A stretch of DNA of 64,000 nt, taken from UBA1479 sp040221095 (lineage in GTDB: Bacteria; Pseudomonadota; Alphaproteobacteria; Rhodospirillales; Casp-alpha2). The stretch lies in assembly GCA_040221095.1 (NCBI GenBank), contig JAVJVP010000013.1, positions 1-64,000 on the forward strand, in the 5' to 3' direction. This document shows, piece by piece, positions 44,383 through 54,286 of the stretch; position 1 is the stretch's first letter; the number at the start of each line of letters is the position of its first letter. Both the position numbers and the translations under genes were made by a program. Under the pieces are notes generated by a model. The model was not told where the DNA came from. It did not search any database and worked only from the letters and a program-made list of their open reading frames with translations.

Positions 44383-46920
44383 ATGAAGGCACCGACACGC
44401 CATGTGCTGGCGGCCACGGTCCTTGGGCTTGCCCTGGGGGCGGTTCTGGTTTTCGCCTCGCACGTCGTCTATCAGCGCAACGTGGAACAGACCCGTGAAA
44501 CGACAGCCCGGAAATCGCAACAGGCCGCATACCAGATCGACCTTCTGATCGGGGCGCGGCTCGGCGTCGGGCGCTACCTGCAGCAACTGTGGCGCGACGG
44601 CGATCTGTCGAGCCAACGCCAGTTCCGGCTGCATGCCCGGGCGCTTCTCGACACCTATTCGGGGATTCGTCACATCGCGTGGCTCGACGCCGATGGGCGG
44701 TTCACCTGGATCGAGCCGGAAACCGATGGCGCCGATCTGCTCGGCCGAAAGCTGCGCGACGACCCGAGGGCACGCGAAACCTTCGAAGAGGTCTCGAACA
44801 AGGGCGTCGCGGCGTTCATCCCGCCGCACGATTTTCCGGGCGGCGCCAACGGTTTCGTGAATCTGTCCCCGCTCGACCGGGATGGCCGCCGGGCCGGCTA
44901 TCTCAATGTGGCGTTCCATACGGCGCCGATCATCGAACGCGCCCTGGGCGAGGGCATCACGACGCGCTACCAGGTCGAGGTCCGATACGGCGACCGCCTG
45001 ATCCATGCCTCGGGGATCTCCGCCGACAAGGTAAGCACCGATGTCTTCGCCGCAACGGACGTCCGCGTGCTGGGCCGGAAGTGGACGGTGACCTTGCGGC
45101 CGTCGGTGGCGGTGCTGGTAGCGCAGATCGGCAATGCCCACATCGCCGTGCTGTCGGTCGGCCTGCCGACGGCCTTCCTGATATCGCTGCTGGCGGGCAT
45201 GTTCCTGTTGCGTCACGAAGCGATGCGCGCCAGCGAGGCCATGGCGGCGGCGCTCATCGACAACGTGCCGTCGTCCCTTAACATCAAGGACCTGTCGGGG
45301 CGTTATCTGCGGGTCAACCGGAAGTTCTGCGAATGGGCGCAGAAACCGATATCCGAGATCATCGGCAAGACCGAGAACGAGGTCCATGGCGACCGCGACG
45401 GCACGTCGGACTTTGTCCGCGACCAGGACGCGGCGACGATCGACCAGGGGGCACCGGTCTATCGGGAACGTCATGGCCCGTTCCGCGACGGCGTCATGCG
45501 TCATGTGCTGGTCGCCAAGTTTCCCATCACCGACGGCGCCGGCCAGATGGTGGCGCTCGGCACGGCGGTGACCGACATCTCGAAGCAGAAAGAGGCCGAG
45601 GCCATCCTGCGCCGGTCCCACGAGGAACTGGAGAAACTGATCGCCGACCGGACCCGCGAACTGCGCAGCGAGATCCGCGTGCGTGAAATCGCCGAGACCT
45701 CGTGGCGGGAAAGCGAGGAGCGCTTGCGCGACATCGCGGAATCGGCCTCGGACTGGTTCTGGGAAATGGATCAGGACCTGCGCTTCACCTATATCTCCGA
45801 CCGGTTTTTTCAGATCACCGGCCTGGACCGCAGCGACGTCCTGGGCAAGACCCGCTGGGAATTCGCCGGAAACATGGACGCCGAGGAGCACGCGCGTTTC
45901 GTTGACCATCGCGCCGACATGGAAGCCCACCGCCCGTTCCGCAATTTCGAATACACCCTGTCCAGCAAGACCGGGGCCGAGATCGCCGTGCGTCTCAGCG
46001 GCCGCGCCGTGTTCGACGTGACGGGGGCCTTCATCGGTTACCGCGGTGCCGGCACCGACATCACGGCGACCCGGGCGGCCGAGCGCGCCCTGGTGCGCGC
46101 CAAGGAGGACCTGGAACGCCGGGTCGACGAGCGCACCAAGGAACTGCGCCAGGAGGTTGCCGTGCGGCGCCGGGCCCAGGAACTGGCGGATCAGGCCAGC
46201 CGCGCCAAGACCGACTTCCTGGCCAACGTGAGCCACGAGTTCCGCACGCCGCTCAACGGCATCATCGGGTTTTCGGAAATCCTGTCGGCCGAGGTGTTCG
46301 GCCCCCTCGGAGCACCCCGTTACCGGGAATACGCCGACGACATCATCCGTTCGGGCCGCTATCTGCTGGCGCTCATCAACGACGTGCTCGACGTGTCGCG
46401 CATCGAGGCCGGGGCCATGGCCCTGCACGAGGAGCCGGTCAATCTGTCCCGTGCCGTCGAGGAATGCGTGGCCATGGTCGAACAGCGGGCCGAGGCCAAG
46501 GAGATCGCCCTGGTCAAGGACGTGCAGGACGGCCTGCCGGCGATGATGGCGGACGTCACGCGGATCAAGCAGATCCTGCTGAACCTGGTGACCAACGCCG
46601 TGAAGTTCACGGAGCAGGGCGGCCAAGTGCGGGTCGAGGCCATCTGGTCGGCGGACGCCGGCCACGCCCTTGTGGTGACCGACACCGGCATCGGCATCGA
46701 TCCCAAGGACATCCCCAAGGTGCTGATGCCCTTCGGTCAGGCCCACCGCGCCTTCACCCGCGCCCACGAAGGCTTCGGGCTGGGCCTGTCGCTGGTCCAT
46801 TCCCTGACCGAGGAACACGGCGGCACGTTGGAGATCGACAGCGCCCCCGGCAAGGGCACGGCGGTGACCGTGCGCTTTCCCAAGGAGCGCACGGTCAGCG
46901 GGGCCGACGCGGCGCAGTAG
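44383..46920 (+). CDS. Membrane PAS sensor histidine kinase
   Basis: The 845-residue protein has a transmembrane helix (about 7-29), an extracytoplasmic CHASE-like domain (about 30-245), a second helix (about 247-270) and two PAS domains (about 283-405 and 445-570) joined by a coiled coil. HisKA follows with phospho-acceptor His618 (NVSHEFRTPLNG), then HATPase (NLVTNAVKF, DTGIGI, GFGLGLSLV). There is no receiver domain and no response regulator gene nearby, so it is an orphan kinase with unknown partner. An ATG at 44383 is used; no strong ribosome site is evident. Confidence 0.9.
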   Translation: MKAPTRHVLAATVLGLALGAVLVFASHVVYQRNVEQTRETTARKSQQAAYQIDLLIGARLGVGRYLQQLWRDGDLSSQRQFRLHARALLDTYSGIRHIAWLDADGRFTWIEPETDGADLLGRKLRDDPRARETFEEVSNKGVAAFIPPHDFPGGANGFVNLSPLDRDGRRAGYLNVAFHTAPIIERALGEGITTRYQVEVRYGDRLIHASGISADKVSTDVFAATDVRVLGRKWTVTLRPSVAVLVAQIGNAHIAVLSVGLPTAFLISLLAGMFLLRHEAMRASEAMAAALIDNVPSSLNIKDLSGRYLRVNRKFCEWAQKPISEIIGKTENEVHGDRDGTSDFVRDQDAATIDQGAPVYRERHGPFRDGVMRHVLVAKFPITDGAGQMVALGTAVTDISKQKEAEAILRRSHEELEKLIADRTRELRSEIRVREIAETSWRESEERLRDIAESASDWFWEMDQDLRFTYISDRFFQITGLDRSDVLGKTRWEFAGNMDAEEHARFVDHRADMEAHRPFRNFEYTLSSKTGAEIAVRLSGRAVFDVTGAFIGYRGAGTDITATRAAERALVRAKEDLERRVDERTKELRQEVAVRRRAQELADQASRAKTDFLANVSHEFRTPLNGIIGFSEILSAEVFGPLGAPRYREYADDIIRSGRYLLALINDVLDVSRIEAGAMALHEEPVNLSRAVEECVAMVEQRAEAKEIALVKDVQDGLPAMMADVTRIKQILLNLVTNAVKFTEQGGQVRVEAIWSADAGHALVVTDTGIGIDPKDIPKVLMPFGQAHRAFTRAHEGFGLGLSLVHSLTEEHGGTLEIDSAPGKGTAVTVRFPKERTVSGADAAQ

Positions 46921-46948
46921 GCCGCCTGCGCCGTCGCACCCTACATCC

Positions 46949-47917
46949 TTACATATAGTGGTGGATGATCTTCTCGCCGAAGAAGCGCGTGCCCTCCATG
47001 GGCGGCATGGGCTGGAACACGATGTGATTGACGCCGGCGTCGATCCATTGGTCGATGCGGTCGCGGACCTGGGCGACGTCGCCGATCAGGTTCGATTCCA
47101 TCACGTCGTCGACCGTGGGCGGGATGGGGAAGCGGTGCTTGCGCTCCTCCGCGTACATCTCGGCCCACTTGCGGGTTTCCTCGGGCCCCTTGTCGGCCAG
47201 GCCGACGGCGGAGATCGCGACCTCGAAAGGCCGCTCGGTCAGCTCTGCCTTCATGCCGTCGACCAGACCCTTCACCACGGCGGGGGCCTTGGAATACATG
47301 AACCACACGTCGCCGTGCTTTTTCATCAATTCCTGGGTTGGCGGTGAATCGCCGGCGATCCAGATCGGCGGATAGGGCTTCTGCGGCGGCTTGGGATGAC
47401 AGAACGCGTCCTTCAATTGATAGAACCGGCCGTCGTAGCTGAACCCCGCCGGGTCTTCGCATTCGATCAGGCCGCGGTAGATGGCCAGGCCTTCGTCCAG
47501 GCGCGCGATGCGCTCCAGCCCGTCGTCGGACCATTCGTCGAAGCCGTAGGACTTGGCCTCGGCGGCGAACCAGCCGGACCCGGGGGCCAGGATCACCCGC
47601 CCGCCGGTGATGTGGTCCAGGGTGCAGGCGATCTTGGTCGTCAGGCCCGGATGACGGAAGGTGTTGTTGATGGAATGGCCGCCCAGGCGCACGCGCTTGG
47701 TCAGGGCGCCGATGGCGGTCATCACGGTCCAGTATTCCAGGATCGGCTTGGACCGGTCGAGATGCGCGTTCTCCACATGGTCGGGGATCCAGACGGAATC
47801 GAAGCCTAGATCCTCGGCCACGCGGGCCATTTCCAATGCGTATTCAAACCCGGACGACGTCGCGCCCATTTCGCCCTGCACGGTCAGGCGAATGCCGAAT
47901 TTAACCTTGTCGGTCAT
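46949..47917 (-). CDS. LLM-class flavin-dependent oxidoreductase
   Basis: This 322-residue TIM-barrel luciferase-like monooxygenase is of the F420/FMN type. Motifs: SVWIPDHVEN near residue 40, TLDHITGGRVILAPGSGW and PPIWIAGDSPPT. It could use FMN or F420, and its substrate is unknown. It converges on the kinase gene and is divergent from the DUF3500 gene. Confidence 0.88.
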   Translation of the reverse strand: MTDKVKFGIRLTVQGEMGATSSGFEYALEMARVAEDLGFDSVWIPDHVENAHLDRSKPILEYWTVMTAIGALTKRVRLGGHSINNTFRHPGLTTKIACTLDHITGGRVILAPGSGWFAAEAKSYGFDEWSDDGLERIARLDEGLAIYRGLIECEDPAGFSYDGRFYQLKDAFCHPKPPQKPYPPIWIAGDSPPTQELMKKHGDVWFMYSKAPAVVKGLVDGMKAELTERPFEVAISAVGLADKGPEETRKWAEMYAEERKHRFPIPPTVDDVMESNLIGDVAQVRDRIDQWIDAGVNHIVFQPMPPMEGTRFFGEKIIHHYM

Positions 47918-48199
47918 TTAGTGTCCTCCCAATCGGCCCGCCGTTGCGGCCCCGGCAGGGGTTCGCCCCGGCCGGTTCGGCGGCCCATGCTGCCGCCCCC
48001 CTTGATGGACGACGATAGGGAGCATGTGCCGACCAATCAAGGCGCAAGGGTCTATTGGGTGTCGATCTGGCGGAAACGTGATGATGGGGCACGGGCCGCC
48101 GACGCGTTCAGGCGCCAGGTGCGACAGGTTGGGTTGAGGCTGTCCGACTTGCATTATCTGCCGATTGCAGGGGTCGGTCGGACACATTATGTCTTGTGC

Positions 48200-49228
48200 A
48201 TGTTAAGACGATTGCTTCTCGCCGGGGTGACCGCGGCCGTGCTCGGCGCGCCGGCCGCCCGTGCGGAACCCGCCGCTGCCGCCATCGCCGCCGCCGCCCG
48301 GGCCTGGCAGCAGGCCATGGGCGACACGGCGCCGTCGGCGACCTTCGCCTTCACGGACGATGAACGCTTCGATTGGGCCTATACGCCGGGATTCCGCAAG
48401 GGCGTTCCCTTCCGCGACATGACACCGGCCCAGCGCGCCGCCGCCACGGCCCTGATGCGCAGCACCCTGTCGGCGCCGGGTGCGGCCAAGGCCGAGGCGA
48501 TCATGGCGCTCGAGGCCGTGCTGGCCGAGGTCGAAGGCTCGTCCCTCGACTACCGCGATCCGGAAAAGTATTTCGTGTCGGTGTTCGGCGCGCCGGGCCG
48601 CCATCCCTGGGGCTGGCGCCTGGAAGGCCACCACCTGTCGCTCAACGTCACCGTCGCCGCACCCGGCGCGGTGTCGCTGACGCCGGTCTTCCTCGGCACC
48701 AACCCGGCCCGCATCCCGACGGGCCCAAGACAGGGGGAACGCGTGCAACACGACGAATACGCCCTGGCGCTGCGGCTCGCGGAAAGCCTCGACGCGGAGC
48801 AGCGCAGCCAGGCCCTGTTGCAAGACGGCTCCCTCGGCAACGTGGTCGCCGGCCCCGGCCGGGGCGACGCCCTGGCGGCGCCCGAAGGCCTGCCGGTCAC
48901 GTCCTTGAACGCCCACCAGCAGATCATCCTGGTCGATTTGATCCGAACCTACGTGGGCCTCGCCCGCGACGAGATCGGCCGCCCCTACATGGACCTGGTA
49001 CGGGCCGGCTGGGCCGACACCCGCGTTGCCTGGGCCGGGGCCATGGCGGAAGGCCGGGCCTTCTACTACCGCATCCACGGCCCCCGGCTGCTGATCGAAT
49101 TCGACAATTCCCAGAACGGCGCCAACCACATCCACAGCCTGTGGCGCGACCCGGCCAACGATTTCGGCCGCGACGACCTGCATCGACACTACCGTGGCGC
49201 GCCGGAAGCGCATGGGCACCGACCCTAG
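48200..49228 (+). CDS. Exported DUF3500 protein
   Basis: The 342-residue protein has a signal peptide (LRRLLLAGVTAAVLGAPAARA). It shows the DUF3500 pattern, including GWRLEGHHLSLNVT, and the C-terminal YYRIHGPRLLIEFDN ... NHIHSLWRDP. Function is unknown. The ATG at 48200 lacks a good ribosome site, and the 282 bp before it shows no other gene. Confidence 0.8.
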   Translation: MLRRLLLAGVTAAVLGAPAARAEPAAAAIAAAARAWQQAMGDTAPSATFAFTDDERFDWAYTPGFRKGVPFRDMTPAQRAAATALMRSTLSAPGAAKAEAIMALEAVLAEVEGSSLDYRDPEKYFVSVFGAPGRHPWGWRLEGHHLSLNVTVAAPGAVSLTPVFLGTNPARIPTGPRQGERVQHDEYALALRLAESLDAEQRSQALLQDGSLGNVVAGPGRGDALAAPEGLPVTSLNAHQQIILVDLIRTYVGLARDEIGRPYMDLVRAGWADTRVAWAGAMAEGRAFYYRIHGPRLLIEFDNSQNGANHIHSLWRDPANDFGRDDLHRHYRGAPEAHGHRP

Positions 49229-49300
49229 GGGCGGCACGGACAAACAAAAACCCGCCGGTTTAATGACGGGTTTCGGTCGATCTTCATTGTGAAGAAGAAA

Positions 49301-49376
<76 letters not shown>

Positions 49377-49584
49377 ACGGGGTCCCGCCGGCGGCTGCCT
49401 TGGCGGGAAAAATTGGGAACACCGGCGAACCGGGACCCGGAAAATACGTCTGCCGGGCACCCCGGTCAACCGGGACGCGGAACATAAAGACGGTTGGGAT
49501 CGGATGGCAAGGGGAAAATGACGCGGCGCCCGCTTTATGGCGCCGCATCCTTTTCGTTATCCCCGTCCGGCCCGTGTCCCGGCC

Positions 49585-49986
49585 TTATTCCTTGACCGGA
49601 TCCTCCGTCTCGATGTGCTCACGAACCTCGTCCAGGTCGTCGTCGTCCTCGCCCAGGTCGGCGGTGTCCTCGATGAGGTCGTCGTCCTCGTCGTCGTCGA
49701 GCACGTCTTCCACGTCGTCATCGTCAATATCGTCGTCGTCGTCGACATCGGGCAGGACCGCGTCCAACTCGTCGTCGTCCTCGTCGGGAAGAACCTTCGC
49801 CGCCTTGGGCTTGGCTTCCTTCTGAACAACCGGTTTCGCCACGGCGCCGCGCTTCGGGCGGAACGCCTGCAGCGGGTCGTTGGTGGCACCGCACGACGGG
49901 CACGTCGCGGGTTCGCGTCTCATGTCGTAAAACTTATTGCTGCAACTGGCGCAGGTGACCTTGCGGCCCCATTCGGGTTTCGCCAC
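49585..49986 (-). CDS. TIGR02300 (FYDLN-acid type) protein
   Basis: The 133-residue protein has an N-terminal zinc-ribbon-like CASCSNKFYDMRREPATCPSC (Cys pairs), then a basic linker and an extremely acidic Asp/Glu C-terminal half. The family is conserved next to aroA in alphaproteobacteria; function is unknown. It is divergent from aroA. Confidence 0.9.
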   Translation of the reverse strand: MAKPEWGRKVTCASCSNKFYDMRREPATCPSCGATNDPLQAFRPKRGAVAKPVVQKEAKPKAAKVLPDEDDDELDAVLPDVDDDDDIDDDDVEDVLDDDEDDDLIEDTADLGEDDDDLDEVREHIETEDPVKE

Positions 49987-50217
49987 GGGCTGCCTCCCGC
50001 TGTCTGGAGTTGTGCCTGATTCCCCCCAAGGGAATGCCGTTTCTTAATCCGTTTCTTGCCGTGCCCAATGCCATGAACGCCGCGCCCTGTCAAAAGCAAA
50101 ATGCCGCCGATTTCACATTCCGTGGGTGATTGGCGGCGGGCCGCCCGATATGCTAGAGACCGGCAGCGGCAAAGTGCCGTCCCGCGCCCTTCTTTTTCAA
50201 GGGGAGACCCCGTTTCC

Positions 50218-51558
50218 GTGAACGATTCAAACAGCACCAAGACGCCGCTTCGGGCGGGTCTTTCGGGCCCCCTGGCGGGAACGGTACGGGTCCCCGGCGA
50301 CAAGTCGATTTCCCACCGCTCGCTGATGCTGGGGGCACTCTGCGTCGGCGAGACCAAGGTCACCGGATTGCTCGAGGGCGAGGACGTGCTGGCCACGGCG
50401 GCGGCGGTCAACGCCATGGGCGCGCGAGCCGAGCGCACGGGCGAGGGCGCCTGGCGCGTCATCGGCTGCGGCGTCGGCGGCCTGTCCGAGCCGGAGAACG
50501 TGATCGACATGGGCAACGCCGGCACGGGCGTGCGCCTGATGATGGGCGTGGTCGCCGGCCACGACATGACGGCGACCTTCACGGGCGACGCGTCGCTGTG
50601 CCGCCGGCCCATGGGCCGGGTCACGGCGCCGCTGGAAAAAATGGGCGCCAAGTTCACCGGCCGCGAGGGCGGTCTTTTGCCCATGACGGTCAAGGGGGCG
50701 GCGGAACCGCTGCCCATCGAATATGCCCTGCCCATGGCCTCGGCCCAGGTCAAGTCGGCGGTGCTGCTGGCGGGTCTCAACGCGCCCGGCGTGACCACGG
50801 TGGTCGAAGCGCAGCCGACCCGCGACCATACGGAAAACATGCTGCGCTGGTTCGGCGCCGAGGTCGCTGTGCAGGACACGCCGCGCGGCCGCCGGGTGTC
50901 GCTGATCGGGCGGCCCGAACTGGTCGCCCGCGACGTCGCCGTGCCGGCCGATATTTCCTCCGCCGCCTTTCCCCTGGTGGCCGCCCTGCTGGTGCCGGGA
51001 TCGGACGTGACGTTGAAGGACGTCGGCCTCAACCCGCTGCGCGCCGGCATTCTGGAAACCCTGCGCGGGATGGGGGCCGAGATCGAGGTCGTCAATGCGC
51101 GCGAGGAGGCGGGCGAGCCCGTCGCCGACCTGCGCGTCACGGCCGGGCCGCTCACGGGCATTACCGTGCCGGCGGACCGCGCACCCTCGATGATTGACGA
51201 ATATCCCATCCTCGCCGTCGCCGCGGCCCTGGCCGAGGGCGAAACGCGCATGGAGGGGCTGGAGGAACTGCGGGTCAAGGAAAGCGACCGGCTCACCGCC
51301 GTGGCGCGCGGCCTTGCCGCCGCCGGGGTCGAGGTCGAGGAAGGCCCCGACTATCTGGTGGTCAAGGGCTCGGGCGGCAGGCCGCCCAAGGGCGGCTGCA
51401 CGGTGATGGTCGATCTCGACCACCGCATCGCCATGGCCTTCCTGGTTTTGGGCATGGTCACGGAACAGCCGGTCGCCATCGACGACGGCGACGCCATGGC
51501 CACCAGCTTTCCCGGTTTCGCCGCGATGATGCAGGGTCTCGGCGCGGATATTCAATAA
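50218..51558 (+). CDS. aroA: 3-phosphoshikimate 1-carboxyvinyltransferase (EPSP synthase), class II-like
   Basis: The 446-residue shikimate-pathway enzyme joins shikimate-3-phosphate and PEP. It has GDKSISHRS at the N-terminus, SAQVKSAVLLAGLN, RAPSMIDEYPILAVAA and LEELRVKESDRL. These segments follow the class II (CP4-like) pattern rather than E. coli AroA. At the position of CP4 Ala100 it has Gly102 (GNAGTG). The GTG at 50218 follows AAGGGGAG. It leads a long co-directional block with cmk and rpsA. Confidence 0.95.
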   Translation: MNDSNSTKTPLRAGLSGPLAGTVRVPGDKSISHRSLMLGALCVGETKVTGLLEGEDVLATAAAVNAMGARAERTGEGAWRVIGCGVGGLSEPENVIDMGNAGTGVRLMMGVVAGHDMTATFTGDASLCRRPMGRVTAPLEKMGAKFTGREGGLLPMTVKGAAEPLPIEYALPMASAQVKSAVLLAGLNAPGVTTVVEAQPTRDHTENMLRWFGAEVAVQDTPRGRRVSLIGRPELVARDVAVPADISSAAFPLVAALLVPGSDVTLKDVGLNPLRAGILETLRGMGAEIEVVNAREEAGEPVADLRVTAGPLTGITVPADRAPSMIDEYPILAVAAALAEGETRMEGLEELRVKESDRLTAVARGLAAAGVEVEEGPDYLVVKGSGGRPPKGGCTVMVDLDHRIAMAFLVLGMVTEQPVAIDDGDAMATSFPGFAAMMQGLGADIQ

Positions 51559-51571
51559 AAGGAGTGGGGGC

Positions 51572-52198
51572 ATGATCATCGCCATCGACGGGCCCGCCGC
51601 GGCGGGCAAGGGCACCCTGGCCAGGCGCATCGCCCGCGACCTGGGCTTCGCCTATCTGGATACGGGCCTGCTGTACCGGGCCACGGGCAAGCGCGTGCTG
51701 GAGGCCGGGGCCGATCCGGAAGATGCCGCCGCTGCCGAACAACAGGCCCGGGCGCTGGAGCCCCGGGACCTGGAGCGCCCCGACCTGCGCACCGACGCGG
51801 TCGCCCAGGCGGCGTCCAAGGTATCGGCCGTGCCCGGCGTGCGGGCGGCCCTGCTGGACTTTCAGCGCAGCTTCGCGGCCCAGCCGCCGGGGGGTGCGAA
51901 AGGGGCCGTTCTCGACGGCCGCGACATCGGCACGGTGGTCTGCCCCGGCGCCGACGTGAAACTGTTCGTCACGGCGTCCGACGAGGTCCGCGCCCGGCGC
52001 CGATTCAAAGAGTTGCAGGAAAACGACCCCGACGTTATATATGCGCGCGTTCTCGAAGAGATGCGCGAGCGGGACGCCCGGGATAGATCCAGGGCCGTCG
52101 CGCCGCTGGAGCCGGCCGAAGACGCGATCCTGCTTGATACAAGCGACCTGAATGCCGACGAGGTGTTCGCCAAGGCCCTTGATATCATTCAGAAATAA
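51572..52198 (+). CDS. cmk: Cytidylate kinase
   Basis: The 208-residue kinase phosphorylates CMP and dCMP. The P-loop is IDGPAAAGKGTLA (residues 4-16), with LDTGLLYRA and DGRDIGTVV. It starts 13 bp after aroA with GGAG upstream, the universal aroA-cmk-rpsA order. Confidence 0.95.
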   Translation: MIIAIDGPAAAGKGTLARRIARDLGFAYLDTGLLYRATGKRVLEAGADPEDAAAAEQQARALEPRDLERPDLRTDAVAQAASKVSAVPGVRAALLDFQRSFAAQPPGGAKGAVLDGRDIGTVVCPGADVKLFVTASDEVRARRRFKELQENDPDVIYARVLEEMRERDARDRSRAVAPLEPAEDAILLDTSDLNADEVFAKALDIIQK

Positions 52199-52355
52199 CA
52201 GGATCCCTGGGCCCGGCCGGCCCCGTCCCATATCTGTTCGAAACGAGACGCCCGCGCGTCACCGCCGTCAAAAGGCGGGATGTGGCGGGCATTTTGCAAC
52301 CCCAGACCGCCGGAACCAACCGGCCGGCCAGATAAAATCGAAAGGTTTGAAACCA

Positions 52356-54164
52356 ATGGCCACGAACGATGCCGCCACGGCGGCCCCAACCTCCAACGAA
52401 GATTTTGAAGCCCTGTTGAACGAGTCCTTCGGCGATGACGAAGGTTTCGAAGGCCGCGTGCTGCGTGGCGTGATCGTCAACGTCGACGGCGATTTCGCCG
52501 TGATCGACGTCGGACTCAAGTCCGAAGGCCGCGTGCCGCTCAAGGAATTCATGAGCCCCGGTTCCGACGAGGTTCTCAAGGCTGGTGACGAAGTCGACGT
52601 CTATGTCGAACGCTACGAAGACCGTGACGGCCTGGTCCGTCTCTCGCGCGAGAAAGCCCGCCGCGAGGAAGCCTGGGTCGGCCTGGAAAAGGCCTTCGAA
52701 AAGGGCGAGCGCGTCAACGGCGTGATCTTCGGCCGCGTCAAGGGCGGCTTCATCGTCGATCTCGACGGCGCCGTGGCGTTTTTGCCCGGCTCCCAGGTCG
52801 ACATCCGCCCCGTGCGCGACGTGTCCCCCCTGATGGGCATGCCGCAGCCGTTCCAGATCCTGAAGATGGACCCCCAGCGCAACAACATCGTGGTCTCGCG
52901 CCGCGCCGTGCTGGAGGAAACCCGCACCGAAGCCCGCTCCGAGCTGATCTCCTCCCTGCAGGAAGGCCAGGTTCTCGACGGCGTCGTCAAGAACATCACC
53001 GATTACGGCGCCTTCGTCGATCTGGGTGGCGTCGACGGCCTGCTGCACGTCACCGACATCGCCTGGAAGCGCATCAACCATCCGTCCGAAGCCCTGTCCA
53101 TCGGCGAGACCGTGAAGGTCCAGATCATCCGCTTCAACGCCGAAACGCAGCGCATCTCGCTGGGCATGAAGCAGCTTGAGGCCGATCCCTGGGACGGCGT
53201 CGCCGCCAAGTACCCGGTCGGCACCAAGTTCACGGGCCGCGTCACCAACATCACCGACTATGGCGCCTTCGTGGAGCTGGAGCCGGGCGTCGAAGGCCTG
53301 GTGCACGTTTCCGAAATGTCCTGGACCAAGAAGAACGTCCATCCGGGCAAGATCGTCTCCACCTCGCAGGAAGTGGACGTCATGGTGCTCGACGTGGATC
53401 CGGACAAGCGCCGCATCTCCCTCGGCCTGAAGCAGTGCAACGCCAATCCGTGGGAAGACTTCGTGGTCAAGTTCCCGGTCGGCGCCGAAGTCGAAGGCGA
53501 GGTCAAGAACATCACCGAATTCGGTCTGTTCATCGGCCTCGACGGCGAAATCGACGGCATGGCTCATCTGTCGGACCTGTCCTGGGACAAGTCGGGCGAG
53601 GAAGCCCTCGCCGACTACACCAAGGGCGACATGGTCAAGGCCAAGGTGCTGGACGTCGACGTCGACAAGGAACGCGTCTCGCTCGGCATCAAGCAGCTGT
53701 CCGGCGACCCGACCGAAGGGGCGATGGAAGGCCTGAAGAAGGGCTCCGTCGTGACCTGCACGGTGACCCAGACCAACGACGGCGGTGTCGAAGTCATGGT
53801 CAATGACGCCGTGCTCGGCTTCATCCGCAAGTCCGACCTGTCGCGTGATCGTTCCGAACAGCGCCCCGACCGCTTCGCCGCCGGCGAAAAGGTCGATGCC
53901 AAGATCACCCAGATCGACAAGTCCGGCCGCAAGCTGTCGCTGTCCATCAAGGCCCTTGAGGTCGAGGAAGAGAAGAAGGCCATGCAGGAATACGGCTCGT
54001 CCGATTCCGGTGCCTCCTTGGGCGACATCCTGGGCGCTGCCCTGAAGGAAAAGCAGGCGCAGGCCGCCGCCGAAGGCGACGACGAAAAGCCGAAGAAGGC
54101 CGCCGCCAAGAAAAAGGCCGCCAAGAAGGACGAAACCGAAGAAGCGGAGGAAGGCGCGGAATAA
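52356..54164 (+). CDS. rpsA: 30S ribosomal protein S1
   Basis: The 602-residue protein has six S1 RNA-binding repeats between about 30 and 550 (for example KNITDYGAFVDLGG and TNITDYGAFVELEP) and a Lys/Glu-rich tail. It brings mRNA to the 30S subunit. Its codon choice is visibly biased, as in highly expressed genes. The start at 52356 gives the usual MATN N-terminus; a longer in-frame ORF from 52152 overlaps cmk and is not supported. Confidence 0.97.
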   Translation: MATNDAATAAPTSNEDFEALLNESFGDDEGFEGRVLRGVIVNVDGDFAVIDVGLKSEGRVPLKEFMSPGSDEVLKAGDEVDVYVERYEDRDGLVRLSREKARREEAWVGLEKAFEKGERVNGVIFGRVKGGFIVDLDGAVAFLPGSQVDIRPVRDVSPLMGMPQPFQILKMDPQRNNIVVSRRAVLEETRTEARSELISSLQEGQVLDGVVKNITDYGAFVDLGGVDGLLHVTDIAWKRINHPSEALSIGETVKVQIIRFNAETQRISLGMKQLEADPWDGVAAKYPVGTKFTGRVTNITDYGAFVELEPGVEGLVHVSEMSWTKKNVHPGKIVSTSQEVDVMVLDVDPDKRRISLGLKQCNANPWEDFVVKFPVGAEVEGEVKNITEFGLFIGLDGEIDGMAHLSDLSWDKSGEEALADYTKGDMVKAKVLDVDVDKERVSLGIKQLSGDPTEGAMEGLKKGSVVTCTVTQTNDGGVEVMVNDAVLGFIRKSDLSRDRSEQRPDRFAAGEKVDAKITQIDKSGRKLSLSIKALEVEEEKKAMQEYGSSDSGASLGDILGAALKEKQAQAAAEGDDEKPKKAAAKKKAAKKDETEEAEEGAE

Positions 54165-54210
54165 CCCGCCTTTCCCGTTGCCCTGCCTTAGGGCGGGCGT
54201 GATACATTCG

Positions 54211-54247
54211 CCGGGAGCTCTCGCAAGGGGGCTCCCGGTTTTCTTTT
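54211..54247 (+). terminator. Rho-independent terminator of rpsA
   Basis: CCGGGAGC (54211-54218) pairs perfectly with GCTCCCGG (54231-54238), followed by TTTTCTTTT. It lies 46 bp after the rpsA stop and ends the aroA-cmk-rpsA unit. Confidence 0.88.
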
Positions 54248-54286
54248 GCCCGGCCTCCTGCAACCCAAAGGGATGTTCGCCCCGCC

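Noticed and set aside
44218..46818. 866-codon open frame opposite the histidine kinase
   Set aside because: Antisense shadow; the plus strand has all kinase motifs.
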